In this document: positions 33,870 to 47,190 of the stretch, piece by piece
How the letters are laid out: each line of letters begins with the position of its first letter
Numbering within the stretch: position 1 is the stretch's first letter
Source: Neoechinorhynchus agilis
Lineage: Eukaryota > Acanthocephala
Assembly: GCA_051530055.1 (NCBI GenBank)
Contig: CM121341.1
Coordinates: 5,394,001 to 5,458,000, forward strand
DNA: 64,000 nt
Reading direction: 5' to 3'
Position numbers and translations under genes: made by a program
The notes under the pieces: model-generated
Database searches by the model: none
Told to the model about the DNA's origin: nothing
Seen by the model: the letters and a program-made list of their open reading frames with translations, nothing else

Positions 33870-36260
33870 AGGGTTTCATTTTTTGTTTTAAAAAGAACAC
33901 TTCACCGGAATATCGTAAAGATTTTGTTTTTCCATTTCGCCAAAGTGTCTAATTTTTACAGAAACAAAATTTGATAAATCATGCGGCCAAAAAAATCAAG
34001 TAGAATTCGCACAAGAATTTAGGTCTTAAAGATTTTGTTATCGAAAATGGACACCTGGGCGGAATGTTGTAATGAAAGAAAAAGATCTTCATTTCCGAGA
34101 GTTTTACCCGTGCTAAAAACTAACAAGCAATTCCCAAGGAAGCCTTAAGACAGCGGAAGCTCTCGCATATAAAGATTTTCGTTTTATCATTACAACATCC
34201 CGCCAATTGTCCATTTTTTAAAACAAAGTTTGATAAATCATGCGGCCAAAAAAATCAAGTAGAATTCGCACAAGAATTTAGGTCTTAAAGATTTTGTTAT
34301 CGAAAATGGACATTTGGGCGGAATGTTGTAATGGAAAAAAGATCTTTATTTCTGAGAGTTTTAGCCGTGCAAAAAACTAACAAGCGATTCCCAAGAAAGC
34401 CGTAAAACAGCGGAAGCTCTCGCATATAAGGATTTTCTTTTTACCACTACAACATTTCGCACAATTGTCCATTTTTTTAAAAAATTAGACAAATCATGCG
34501 GCCAAAAAAATCAAGTAGAATTCGCACCTGAATTTAGGCCTTAAAGATTTTGTTATCGAAAATGGACATTTGGGCGGAATGTTGTAATGATAAAGAAAAA
34601 TATCTTTATTTCTGAGAGTTTTAGCCGTGCAAAAAACTAACAAGCAATTCCCAAGGAAGCCTTAAGACAGCGGAAGCTCTCGCATATAAAGATTTTCGTT
34701 TTATCATTACAACATCCCGCCAATTGTCCATTTTTTTAAAACAAAGTTTGATAAATCATGCGGCAAAAAAATCAAGTAGAATTCGCACAAGAATTTAGGT
34801 CTTAAAGATTTTGTTATTGAAAATGGACACCTGGGCGGAATGTTGTAATGATAAAGAAAAAGATCTTTATTTCTGAGAGTTTTACCCGTGCTAAAAACTA
34901 ACAAGCAATTCCCAAGGAAGCCTTAAGACAGCGGAAGCTCTCGCATATAAAGATTTTCTTTTTATCATTACAACATCCCGATCAATTGTCCATTTTTTAA
35001 AACAAAATTTGATAAATCATGCGGCCAAAAAAATCAAGTAGAATTCGCACAAGAATTTAGGTCTTAAAGATTTTGTTATCGAAAATGGAAACCTGGGCGG
35101 AATGTTGTAATGATAAAGAAAAAATCTTCATTTCCGAGAGTTTTACCCGTGCTAAAAACTAACAAGCAATTCCCAAGGAAGCCTTAAGACAGCGGAAGCT
35201 CTCGCATATAAAGATTTTCGTTTTATCATTACAACATCCCGATCAATTGTTCATTTTTTAAAACAAAATTTGATAAATCATGCGGCCAAAAAAATCAAGT
35301 AGAATTCGCACAAGAATTTAGGTCTTAAAGATTTTGTTATCGAAAATGGACATTTGAGCGGAATGTTGTAATGATAAAGAAAAAGATCTTTATTTATGAG
35401 AGTATTACCCGTGCTAAAAACTAACAAGCAATTCCCAAGAAAGCCGTAAAACAGCGGAAGCTCTCGCATATAAGGATTTTCTTTTTATCATTACAACATC
35501 CCGATCAATTGTCCATTTTTTAAAACAAAATTTGATAAATCATGCGGCCAAAAAAATCAAGTAGAATTCGCACAAGAATTTAGGTCTTAAAGATTTTGTT
35601 ATCGAAAATGGACATTTGGGCGGAATGTTGTAATGGAAAAAAAGATCTTTATTTCTAAGAGTTTTACCCGTGCTAAAAACTAACAAGCAATTCCCAAGGA
35701 AGCCTTAAGACAGCGGAAGCTCTCGCATATAAAGATTTTCTTTTTATCATTACAACATCCCGATCAATTGTCCATTTTTTAAAACAAAATTTGATAAATC
35801 ATGCGGCCAAAAAATCAAGTAGAATTCGCACAAGAATTTAGGTCTTAAAGATTTTGTTATCGAAAATGGACATTTGGGCGGAATGTTGTAATGATAAAGA
35901 AAAAGATCTTTATTTCCGAGAGTTTTAGCCGTAGAACGGCAAAAGCTTTAGAATAAAGATTTTTCCTCATCTATGCCATTCCACACAAGTGTACGTTTTC
36001 GATAACAAAAACTTGAACACCTAAAGTCTTGCTAAATTCTACCTGATTTTCCAGCCGTATGATTAATTTTTTATTATCGAAAATGGACACTTGAGCGTGC
36101 TGATGCAAGGATAAAAAGAAAATCCTCATTTTCGAGAGTTTTCGCAGTCTTACTGCTACCTTGGGAATTGCTTGTTTGTTTTTAGCCGTAAGACGCGAAA
36201 GCTCTCGGAAATGAAGATTTTCTTTTTATCCTTACAACATCCATCCAAAATGTCCATTTT
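33870..36260. repeat. Second block of the 255-bp raptor-linked satellite
   Basis: About eight units match the array at 19.44-21.96 kb. From about 35940 the units become diverged and partly inverted (copies of TTTTCGATAACAAAAACTTG). This block shows more GCCTTAAGAC variants than the first block, so each array has its own variants. The stretch 36261-36769 beyond holds nothing recognised. Confidence 0.9.
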
Positions 36261-36769
36261 CGATAAAAAAAACTTGATCAAATATTCGGCTGCAAAAACA
36301 AGTAGAATTTCCCAAGACTTTAGGTTTTCATAGTACGACGCACGGCAACTAATGTATGAAAATTCAATAAGCTTCTACAGTCTCTTAGTTGTTCGCTTAG
36401 CATTTTGTTGATTTAAATTATCGTCCATTCCAAACAATGGCATTTTCTTCTTAAAATTCCTCAAAAATATTAGTATTCCATCAAAACTAAGAGGGAATGA
36501 GCAAAAGAATTTTAATTGTACCTCACGAACTATGCTAAAATTATACGTGCTCTCACCGGAGGTAGTGGAGTCCCTAGTCAAGTCTTTCAAAATAAACGTT
36601 TCATGCTCTGAAGCTTACTGAATTTACTTCTAGGGATGTTGATCGAGAGAGCGCCCTAAAAATCGTATGGATCGCCTATGTGTTGATTTCTCATTCGAAA
36701 GCTACGATTTATAGACGCAGTGATCATTTTGTTTGAAGATTGAACTGTTTATATTGGTTGTTTTATATG

Positions 36770-36966
36770 GCGTAGAGAAATCAAAATGATTTTGAGTTTA
36801 AAACTGCCGATTGGTATCGAAGGCGCACAATCTTGTAAGGCCTTTTGATCAAGATTGTTAAAGCGAATAAAACACTTGCAAACAACCTTGATAAAACGAA
36901 GGTTTTAAAGATTGTGTGCCATCGAAACCAATCGAAGATTTTAAAATAAAATCATTTTATATCTTG
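36770..36966. mobile_element. Foldback (MITE-like) element, about 197 bp
   Basis: TAGAGAAATCAAAATGATTT at the left pairs with AAAATCATTTTATA at the right. Further in, GGCGCACAATCTTG pairs with TTGTGTGCC, and ATCAAGATTGTT with AACAACCTTGAT. It shares its ends with the hairpin at 12342. A diverged copy of the element seen at 58.84 kb lies nearby at about 37010-37140. Confidence 0.6.
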
Positions 36967-37579
36967 TATTAATATCTTCAGGGAAAAGATTCTTTTGGTA
37001 GTTATCCTCGCCCGGGTTTAAATTCACAGATTAGATTAATTTACATATTTTAGATGTTGTTAAACCTTGTGGAAATGTCAGAATTATCCGAGCCATGAAA
37101 TATCAGGGAAATAAATCTATGAATTTAAATCCGAATGGGGATAACAAACGAAAAAAAACATTTCAATTTCTTCGCCAAAAACAACCAGTGATCATTTTCC
37201 CGGATATTGTTCTATTGAAGATATTTCTCGTCCGAAATACGATTAATAAGACATTTTCAACCGGGAAAATGATCACTACATAATCGATTCCATCAATGAT
37301 TGCATATTTCAACCATTACAGTTTTATTAATTGTCTTTCTTCGTTGTAGCGGTCTCTTAAAGTAAACTTTAAAGTCTATCGCTTCATTCATTGCTAAATC
37401 GATCTTCTGGCTCGATTATGACCCTTTTTTAGATCAGGAAAATGAATTCGCACTTTTTTGGAGATATCGTACGGATATTCCAGTTTATTGATCAATTATA
37501 AAGGATTTATTGAGCTTGTCCATTTATTTCGGGAAAACGATTCATGCTGTAGATGTTTACCAACGTTTTCCTGCCCCTA

Positions 37580-39360
37580 CAAATTCATAAAAAATCTTTA
37601 AAAAAATCAAATAAGACTGAATAATCAGACCAAAAGTATTTAAATGTGAAAACTTCTATTGAAGGCGGAGGTATTATTATTTTTTCCTTAAATTTGCACT
37701 TAAAAAATCTTTAAAAAAAATCAAATGAGACTATGAATAATCAGACCAAAAGTATTTAAATGTGACAACTTTTGTTGAACGCGGAGGTATTATTATTTTT
37801 CCTTAAATTTGCACTTAAAAAATCTTTAAAAAAATCAAATAAGACTATGAATAATCAGACCAAAAGCATTTAAATGTGACAACTTTTGTTGAACGCGGAG
37901 GTATTATTATTTTTCCTTAAATTTGCACTTAAAAAATCTTTAAAAAATCAAATAAGACTATGAATAATCAGACCAAAAGTATTTAAATGTGACAACTTTT
38001 GTTGAACGCGGAGGTATTATTATTTTTCCTTAAATTTGCACTTAAAAAATCTTTAAAAAAATCAAATAAGACTATGAATAATCAGACCAAAAGTATTTAA
38101 ATGTGACAACTTTTGTTGAACGCGGAGGTATTATTATTTTTCCTTAAATTTGCACTTAAAAAATCTTTAAAAAATCAAATAAGACTATGAATAATCAGAC
38201 CAAAAGTATTTAAATGTGACAACTTTTGTTGAACGCGGAGGTATTATTATTTTTCCTTAAATTTGCACTTAAAAATCTTAAAAAATCAAATAAGACTGAA
38301 TAATCGACAAAAATTTAAATTGAAACTTTAAAAAATTTCACTTAAAAAATCTTTAAAAAAATCAAATAAGACTATGAATAATCAGACCAAAAGTATTTAA
38401 ATGTGACAACTTTTGTTGAACGCGGAGGTATTATTATTTTTCCTTAAATTTGCACTTAAAAAATCTTTAAAAAAATCAAATAAGACTATGAATAATCAGA
38501 CCAAAAGTATTTAAATGTGACAACTTTTGTTGAACGCGGAGGTATTATTATTTTTCCTTAAATTTGCACTTAAAAAATCTTTAAAAAAATCAAATAAGAC
38601 TATGAATAATCAGACCAAAAGTATTTAAATGTGACAACTTTTGTTGAACGCGGAGGTATTATTATTTTTCCTTAAATTTGCACTTAAAAAATCTTTAAAA
38701 AAATCAAATAAGACTGAATAATCAGACCAAAAGCATTTAAATGTGACAACTTTTGTTGAACGCGGAGGTATTATTAATTTTTTCCTTAAATTTGCACTTA
38801 AAAATTCATAAAAAATCAAATAAGACTATGAATAATCAGACCAAAAGTATTTAACTGTGACAACTTTTGTTGAACGCGGAGGTATTATTATTTTTCCTTA
38901 AATTTGCACTTAAAAAATCTTTAAAAAAATCAAATAAGACTGAATAATCAGACCAAAAGTATTTAAATGTGAAAACTTCTATTGAAGGCGGTATTATTAT
39001 TTTTCCTTAAATTTGCACTTAAAAATTCATAAAAAATCTTTAAAAAAATCAAATAAGACTATGAATAATCAGACCAAAAGTATTTAAATGTGACAACTTT
39101 TGTTGAACGCGGAGGTATTATTATTTTTCCTTAAATTTGCATTTAAAAAATCTTTAAAAAAATCAAATGAGACTATGAATAATCAGACCAAAAGCATTTA
39201 AATGTGAAAACTTTTGTTGAACGCGGAGGTATTATTAATTTTTTCTTTAAATTTGCACTTACAAATTCATAAAAAATGAAGTAAGACCATGAATAATCAG
39301 ATTAAAAGTATTTAACTGTGACAACTTTTGTTGTTCGCAGAGGTATTATTAATTTTTTAA
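37580..39360. repeat. About 116-bp AT-rich satellite, roughly 15 copies
   Basis: The unit contains AATCTTTAAAAAAATCAAAT, AATAATCAGACCAAAAG and TTTTGTTGAACGCGGAGG. Copies differ by small deletions and at AAAGCATTT versus AAAGTATTT. One interval at about 38271-38340 has many dropped bases. It ends about 150 bp before the Ca2+-ATPase start. The gap 37141-37579 shows nothing else. Confidence 0.92.
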
Positions 39361-39508
39361 CACTTACTATGAAGAATCGAACGCTGAGAACGAGAATTTT
39401 TTTTTGGTATTGGTTATCATTTTTATTCTTAGACCTTATTATTGGCTCGTTTATCGATGCAATTTCAGATTTAATTCAAGTTCAATATTAACCAGCCTAT
39501 CAAATCAC

Positions 39509-42395
39509 ATGACTGCGTCTTACCTCAGCGCGGGAGTAGCCTGCCGCCTGAATCCGGACGAGTTGGTTTCCCTTCTCCGAACGGACGTTAAACGTGGACT
39601 AAGTGAGAATGAAGCGCAGAATCGTCTTAGAAGATTCGGCCACAATCAATGTTTATCGGGAAAGCACGAAAGCGTTTTTCACAAATACGTTTCTCAATTC
39701 CAGCAACCGATGATCCTTTTATTGATATTTTCTGCTTTAATATCGTTTGTTCTTCGGCAATACGACGACGCAGCGAGTATTACACTTGCCGTCCTTATCG
39801 TGGTTACAGTCGCGTTCATACAAGAGTACCGATCGGAACGAGCAATAGAAGCACTTAATAATCTTCTTCCGCCAGTTACTACTGTACTCCGGGACGGTCT
39901 AGTAAGAGTACTGGACGCAGATCTCATAGTTCCTGGGGATATAATTGTTCTAGAGCAAGGGGACCGTGTTCCTGCTGACGGACGCCTTATTGATTCCGTT
40001 GACCTTCTTGTCGATGAGTCAATGTTTACTGGGGAAAGTGAAACGGTCTCAAAGAGGGCTGAGTTTGTTGAAGATCGCCGATCTAAACTTGAAGGAATCC
40101 ATGAGCGCCTGAATGTTGTCTATATGGGTTCAATGATTGCTCATGGACGAGCCAGAGTGATTGTAGTCTCCACCGGCGAACATTCAGAGTTTGGTTGTGT
40201 ACTTAGAATGATGGACGAACAACGAGTACCGGACACTCCTATTAAAACACAAATGGACCGGCTCGCAAAGCAACTTACAACAGCTTCTTTGATCATCATT
40301 GCCATCATATCCGCCTATGGGGTATTTGTGCAGAAAAAGCATGCTCTAGAGATGCTGCAGGTGGGTGTTTCACTCGCAGTGGCAGCCATTCCGGAAGGAC
40401 TTCCTATCGTAGTTACCGTAACTCTTGCACTTGGTGTCTGTCGACTCGCTAAACATAATGCAGTTGTTAAGAAACTTGCAGCCGTTGAGACGATTGGGAG
40501 TGTAAGTACCATTTGTGCCGACAAGACCGGAACGCTGACTATGAACACTATGGAATTGAGCGTTACATTGATCAAATCGGCTAGTAATGGTGCCAAATGG
40601 CGAACCACCAATGATCCCAGTGAAGCGGTGGAACTTGTAAAGGCCGGAGTACTTTGTAGTAATGCCTATTTTGGTCCGGATGGTAAACCGAGAGGTCAAC
40701 CAACTGAATGCGCTTTTCTTGCTATCGCAATGAAAATCAATGGACTTGTAGGAAACATAGAAAATAGCTTTAAACGACTTGAAGAGTGGCCCTTTAGTGC
40801 GGAAACTCGGTGGATGGCCGTTCGTGTAATGAGCAGTTTTTCTTGGGTTTTTCATTCTCTTTCATTTTATGTTGTTGTTTTTAAGGTTGCTTAAAGGTGA
40901 ACTGCTCGTGTAATTGACTTGGTGGGCAAAGAAATCGTGATAGCAAAAGGGGCACCAGAGGATATTCTTGGTGGTCATTGTTCATCGTCGATAAAACAAT
41001 CGGACGAGGAGGCAGTAGCAGCATTCCTGGCAGGACCAGCGCGGGGCCTTCGTACATTGGCACTCGCGATGGGTCCATCGATCCACAATCTTGAACTGAT
41101 AGGAGTAGTAGGAATTCAAGATCCACTAAGACCCAGTGCTCAGAGAGCATTTACGTGCCATTCGAACCTTCGCATAATCACAGGAGATGCCCGTGAGACC
41201 GCTGTTGCTATTGGAAGTCAGCTAGGAATTGTTGACGAGGAAAGTGCACGAGTCCTCGCTATATCAGGCGATGATGCTGTAAAGCAAGGACAGCTAGCTA
41301 TTGAACCTGCTCGTGTGTTCTACCGAACAAGTCCCAAACAAAAGTTAGCTATTATTAAAAGCCTTCAACGATGTGGTCATGTAGTTGCAATGATTGGCGA
41401 TGGCGTAAGTTAGGTGTGTTCATTGGGTTGGAGTTTTTTTTCGTTTTAAATGGAAACATCCTGACTCAAATGATGCAGTTGCTCTCAGAGCAGCCAATGT
41501 GGGTATCTCAATGGGTTCAGCGGCGTCGGACGTAAGCCGTGAAGCCGCTGATCTTGTACTCGTTAATGACGACTGTGGGGCGATTGCTCATGCCATAATT
41601 CATGGACAAGCAATTTATCGAAATATCGAGAACTTTATTTGTTTCCAACTAAGCACTAGCGTGTCCGCTCTATCACTAATCGCGTTGACTACCTTCTTTT
41701 CTTCGCATTCGTCAAGTCCTCCTTTGAATGCCATGCAGATCTTATGGATAAACATTCTAATGGACGGACCACCGGCTCAGAGTCTAGGAGTCGAACCACC
41801 AATTGATACTGGAAATATGAGAGAAAAAGGACAACGTAGTAGCGTGTTCCTTGGTTCCCGTTTGATGAAAGACGTCTTCATGAAGGCGTTCATCATTGTA
41901 TTCGGTACTTTGAGTGTTTAAGCGAGTTTTTTGGGAATGGGACATCTTTATTCTCATATGACTCGGTATCGTAACGAACTTCTCAACGGACGACAACCAA
42001 CGACAGCAACATTTACAGCGTTTGTTCTTTTTGATATGTTCAATGCGCTCAGTTGTAGGTCCAGGGATACACCCGTCGTATTTGGACCAGGGTCCTTAGG
42101 CCTTTTACGAAATCGACCGTTCGTTTATGCGGTAAGTCTTTGTCTTGCTGGTCAAGCGCTAGTCATCTATTGGCATCCTCTGCAATATATATTCCAAACC
42201 GAACCACTCCCTCTCAAAAGACTACTCATGCTCGTACTTCTTTCTTCGAGTGTATTCGTAGTTTCAGAATTCAAAAAATGGATTCGAATCTGGAGAAATT
42301 CCGGACATCAGTGTCTTTTTGATTCTGTCTTTACAAGAATCCGGTGCTTTCTCTCAACAAGGCTCACAAATCAAAAGGTGCGAGCATTTGTTTGA
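39509..42395 (+). CDS. ATP2C1: Secretory-pathway Ca2+/Mn2+-ATPase (SPCA/PMR1)
   Basis: This P2A-type pump loads Ca2+ and Mn2+ into the Golgi. In order: QEYRSERAIEALNNLLPP, actuator motif FTGESE, TM4 VAAIPEGLPIVVTVTLAL, phosphorylation site CADKTGTLTMN, MITGD-equivalent IITGDARETAV, hinge MIGDGV, LNAMQILWINILMDGPP (TM6) and VLFDMFNALSCRS (TM8). The closest family is SPCA, not SERCA, from the single-site TM layout and the QEYRSE stretch. Start ATG at 39509; a longer upstream frame lacks support. A 95-bp intron may lie at about 40833-40928. The intron at 41409-41469 would need an AA acceptor to give GDGVND. A TAA interrupts the frame near 41920 between TM7 and TM8, with the frame unchanged on either side. 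Confidence 0.88.
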
Positions 42396-44086
42396 ATGAA
42401 TTTGGTCTCATAATAATTCGCGAGTTTCGTGTCACATAGACGCATCAATTTGCCTTCAATCGAAGGATCTTCTCTTGATGATTAAACAGAATATGAAGGA
42501 AAAACTTTATCTTGACCAGTAGAAAAAAACGTTTACGCTTAATCTTAATGCTATTTCTCGTTTGCACGAGTGAAAATCATCGCATTTTTGTAACTGCAGT
42601 ACTAGATTTCGAAACTTTCTGTTTTTACGGTTGAAAATTCAAACCTTCTTCGGTTTTTGTGATCCATAAATATATCAATTCCGATCACGATGTGATATTT
42701 TGCCCGGTTTCCAATCAAACTAAACAAGGGACTTGAGTACTTGAAATGAGCCTAAGCAAAGACCCGACCTCACAAACTCTCATGCAAACAATAACTACTA
42801 ATTCCTAAGCGAAAGGACATTCCCCACCGGATATTTCCACCCAACCGAACTCGTAATCCACTTCAAAATCAACAGCTGCATTCATTGAAAAAATCAGAAC
42901 TCAAGTGTTTTTGTGAGGACCCAAACATACATTGATCCTTTTCTTTGTTAACTAACAAATAAACGTGTTATAACCTCAAAGAACGGCCTTTAGATCGTAA
43001 CTAAAGAACGTTTTATAAAACAAATCTTGATCGGAAAATTACGTTTCGGAAATATATGGATATAACGTTCTGCGTTGAACTTTTAGTGCCGACGCAGCTC
43101 GCAAAACAAGGGGTTTCCAAAAACAACAAAAGGAGTTTGTGTTTTGAAGAAAGAGGTACTTACGATCATAATTAAAGAAGGTTTTAAAAACCAAATTTTG
43201 AGAATATTAGCATCGCTATCCAGCGATGGGATAAAGTCAGCGCGCAAGGATGACTACGGCACTGATTTGATTCTTTTACCCGAAAAAAATGAATTGTTTG
43301 AGAAAAATTCCAATATTAAGAATTCTAGTTTATTGGCCACTCGCAATGAATATACTTTGCAATTTATTCGAACTCCTTTTAAAACTTTTTCCATTTTCAC
43401 ATATTTTTACTATATTTCACTTGAAAACTTTTTTGTGGTACCAATTTAAATAGTTCAATCCACTTCATTTGAAATGTTAATGCCGCTTATCTTTAAAATG
43501 AACCGAAGCGACGGATTAATGATAATGCCAATTATCCGAATGAGCGAAAAAAGAAGGTGTCCATTAAGGTATCGAGAAAAATTAGTGATTATTTTCAAAA
43601 ATAAAGCTAAAATTATGTAATTCTCGGTTATTTTTTTGAATTCCACCTTCCGAATGGTGTCCGGTCCCAATTAATTCGCGCATAAACGACTCTTTTTATG
43701 GACTTTTTAATCTAGTCGCAATTGTCGTTCACTGTCGGAATCACATCAGCTTAGAATATAACAATTGACGCCATTTTTTCGATAGCTTTATGAATTCTGC
43801 ATCTAGAGTATCATGGCAGTTTGCCACAATGATCACCCTTAAGAAAGTGATCGTATTGATTGGGATGTTGCGGTACCTGCACAGCCTGGAACAAATGTTG
43901 CCCATTCAAAAACACAGGAAGTCGCAAATATCAGCAGGATCTCACGTAAATCATTATGCCATGAGCGCAGATGTTCAAACGCCAAGATATTTGACATATA
44001 TATGCTAGACGCACAAAAATGCAGATATAAAAGCTTTCCAAAAAAGTTATATAGGATTCCATAACACCAGCGACCTTAAGAACGAA
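42396..44086. other. Gene-free stretch before the Kunitz gene
   Basis: No supported gene. Near 43840-44065 a frame with a Cys-rich end (LCHERRCSNAKIF, then AQKCRY) stops just before the Kunitz start; it faintly resembles a PAN/apple fragment but is too short to call. Confidence 0.3.
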
Positions 44087-44949
44087 ATGTTGGCTCAAAT
44101 TCTAGTCGCTTTTGGAATACTCAGTGGATGTTTTGGTCAAATGACAATTCCATCATTTCCTGATGTCGAAGGTGGAAGTGGGCAAGGTGAGATATTATAG
44201 ATCAGTGAGTTTGGTCCGTTTTTCATTAAGTGTAGGCGTTGGCGGATTTAAATGCCGACTTCCCGTTGATCCGGGTCCTTGTATGGCAATGATACCAAGA
44301 TATCGATACGATTACACCACTCAGAGTTGTAAAAGGTTCATGTATGGCGGATGTCAAGGAAATGGTAATAATTTCGAAACAAAGGAGCAATGTGAGTCGG
44401 AATGCAAGCCGCGGCATGGCCAAACTGGAGGAGGAGGAGGAGGTGATGGTGGTGGTAAGCTCATTTGGTTGGCATATTCGTTAATTTGTTCACACAGATG
44501 ATGCCATGGCGTGCCAGCAACCGAAGGACGAAGGTCCTTGCAAGGGATACGAGCCGAGATATTACTTCAACGGATTCCAATGCAAGCGGTTTATCTACGG
44601 AGGATGTCAGGGAAACCGAAACAATTTCGGTTCTAAGGAACTATGCGAAAAGCGCTGCATGAGAGGAGGTAGCGGATCAGGAAGCGGAGAACAAGAACCG
44701 CGTATGTAGCTCCTATACTTTTACAGTAATTTACCTTAGTTAAAAATAGCCTATAACCCAATGGCATGCCAACAGCCAAAGGACGAAGGACCTTGTCGCG
44801 GCTCAGTGTTAAGATTCTATTTCGATGGCAACCGATGTAGAAGGTTCATATATGGAGGATGCCAGGGAAATGAGAACAATTTCAAAAGCAAGAAAATTTG
44901 CCAGAGAACCTGTCAGGCCGGAGGACCGCTTGGAAGACCTTATGAATAG
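44087..44949 (+). CDS. Secreted protein with three Kunitz (BPTI) domains
   Basis: Exons 44087-44186, 44236-44454, 44498-44701 and 44750-44949 join in phase through 43-49-bp GT-AG introns. The start encodes a signal peptide (MLAQILVAFGILSGCFG). Each of the next three exons carries one Kunitz domain with six cysteines and the FxYGGCQGNxNNF core. The residues after the second cysteine, which set the protease target, are Met (GPCMAM), Lys (GPCKGY) and Arg (GPCRGS): domains 2 and 3 look trypsin-directed, domain 1 chymotrypsin- or elastase-like. Linkers are Gly/Ser-rich, including a run of glycines after domain 1. Domains 2 and 3 share MACQQPKDEGPC, so they arose by recent duplication of an exon. 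Confidence 0.93.
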
Positions 44950-45199
44950 TAATGAAGCTTATTGACATTAAACATCATTGATTTCCATAGAAGTATTTAT
45001 TGGTGTTTGTGTCGAAACGACTGCTACTTAATGTTAGAAATTTAATCGAATGTGCTCTTTGGAGATCACCACTTATACTCTTCACCTAGATTTTTATACA
45101 CGAAATTCTTATTATCAACCATTCAGCGTCCTTTAAATTCTATTTGTGACCATTTATAGCAATTTGGAACTTTCAGTTGTATTGAACAAATAGAAAAAT

Positions 45200-47190
45200 A
45201 ATTAACGGGACTCGTTGACTGCAAGAGCATTGCGGCAATCACGCTTGTTCTTCCAAAAATCAAATATATCTTAAAAAGAGACTAAAATCAGAAACTAAAT
45301 GGAACATCGCCTCGTTTTGCGAATATAAGACGCAAACGCGAAAAAACACTGATCAAAGATTGTTCTTAAGAAAGGGTTCTCCCAAAAATCAAATATATCT
45401 TAAAAAGAGACTAAAACCAGAAACTAAATGGAACATCGCCTCGTTTTGCGACTATAGGACGCAAACGCGAACACAGCGAAAACCGGACAGCAACTTCGTC
45501 CAGTCAAACTGGGCTGCTGCACATCCTGCGGGGCGGAAGCTATTGTCCACTCGCTCCGAAACTTTGCTACGAGGAGTTTAGAGCCGTGCGTGATTCTTAA
45601 GTGTGATTTTCAGGATGCCTTTAACTCTCTCAATAGAGAAATCATGTTTTGCGCTATTAGGGATCACGCACCAGAAGCCTTCCAGTATTTTCCCAATGCC
45701 TACGGGACCGCGACTCCTTTGCTTTTTGAAGACCACCTCATTTGGTCCGAACGAGGAGTGCAGCAAGATCCCCTCGGTCCAATCGCAATCTCTCTAAGAG
45801 TAAATCCAATACCGACTTCTCTCTATTCCAGCTTCAACGCTTGGTACTTGGATGGCGCTACGCTCGGAGCTGATCCCTCCGTTGCACTGCGCGATTTGGA
45901 GACGCTGATTATGGAGACCTCGAGAATGTGCATTGAGCTCAATATTAAAAAGTGTGGGCTCCAAGTATTAAATATCGAAGACGCCGCCGAAGTCAAGGAG
46001 CTAATGGGTGGGTTCGAGGCCGTAGCTCCAGGTCTGAAACTCGTGACTCCATAGCAACTCAGCCTTCTGGGTAGTTGCATCTTTGATTCAAATGTGAAAG
46101 CTGAGATCGGTCGTATCATACCGAAACTTTCGTTGCTGTGCGATAGGGTGAGCGCTCTCTCGGCTCCGACGCCAAGGTGAGGGCTTGCCTCGAGCGTATT
46201 TTAAATGTCCAGCTCTCAGATGAGGCGTGGCGACAAGCTTCTTTGCCTGTGTCATCTGGGGGATTGGGAATTCGGGCACTAGTCGACCTTGCTTTGCCGG
46301 CCTTTCTTGGATCGTTTGAGGGGAGCCTACCAGCCTCGAAGAAAATTTCGAAGGAAAAGTTCTGTCTTGACCGGAATTTCATGGTGGCAGTTGAAGAATG
46401 GTGCCAGCGTACAGGCGCAAACCATGTTCCCGTGAATGGCCTCAGACAGTCAATCTGGGGCAAACCTCTCGTCGCGAGAGCTCACAACTCTCTACTTTCA
46501 GGTTTCCGCGATGGGGTTGTCCGAGCTATATTGTTGGCAGTTTCGACACGAGAATCGGGGGCGTGGTTGGAGGCTGTTCCTCTGACATCAGTGGGAACTC
46601 TTCTTACTGACGAGGTAACGAGGATCGCAGTTTCCCCAGGACTTATCGCTGTCGATGTGAGTCTTTGGTTGGTGCTTTTGGTCGGCACGGTCTCGTTGGC
46701 CGAAAGTCAGGAGGAAGGTTCTCACGCCATTCTGAGATCAACAGCGTAATTTCTCGGGCGTTGAGAACGGCGAACTTCCCCTCGTCGACCTGACGGAATT
46801 TCGGTCTTTCCGTAAGCAACATTCCCTATTCTCTCGAAATCGCTGTAGGTAAGGGAGGGAAGGTTCGAAAATATAGAGAATTAGCAAGGGCCCACTATTT
46901 TGTTCCGTATGGAGCGCTTGGCGACTCGGCAACACTCTGCTCAAGATCTCTCGAAGAAATTCAGAGAAACGACCGACTACGCACGAGCTGGTGTATTCCT
47001 TCGACAAAATGTCTCGCTCGCAGTACAACGAGGCAATGCTTCTTGCGTGATAGCGACAGCCGAGGAAGGAGAAAAGCTAAGATTTTGCGGACGGTGGTGA
47101 TTTTATCAGAACTAACAAATAAACGTACTTTTTGGAAAAAACGCGAAAATAAACTGATCAAAAATGGTTCTTAAGAAAGTAGAAAAAGAC
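45200..47190 (+). mobile_element. Non-LTR (LINE-type) retrotransposon remnant
   Basis: A reverse transcriptase is readable from about 45590: ILKCDFQDAFNSLNREIM (first catalytic Asp), ERGVQQDPLGP where GVQQGDPLGP is usual, and AWYLDGATLG where WYLDDGTLGG is usual, so one glycine and one catalytic aspartate are missing. About 46180-46740 continues with WRQASLPVSSGGLGIRAL and LALPAFLGS, the conserved region after the thumb in this LINE group. The part from 46740 to 47100 is in another frame. Similar sequence (CTGATCAAAnATnGTTCTTAAGAAAG) lies near 45350 and 47150, bounding the copy; at 45240-45470 a 130-bp piece is duplicated in tandem. Inactive and moderately old. Confidence 0.7.

Noticed and set aside
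45360-45581. Open frame with KGSPKNQIYLKK, possibly separate from the LINE
   Set aside because: It lies over a 130-bp tandem duplication at the border of the LINE-like remnant; no domain.
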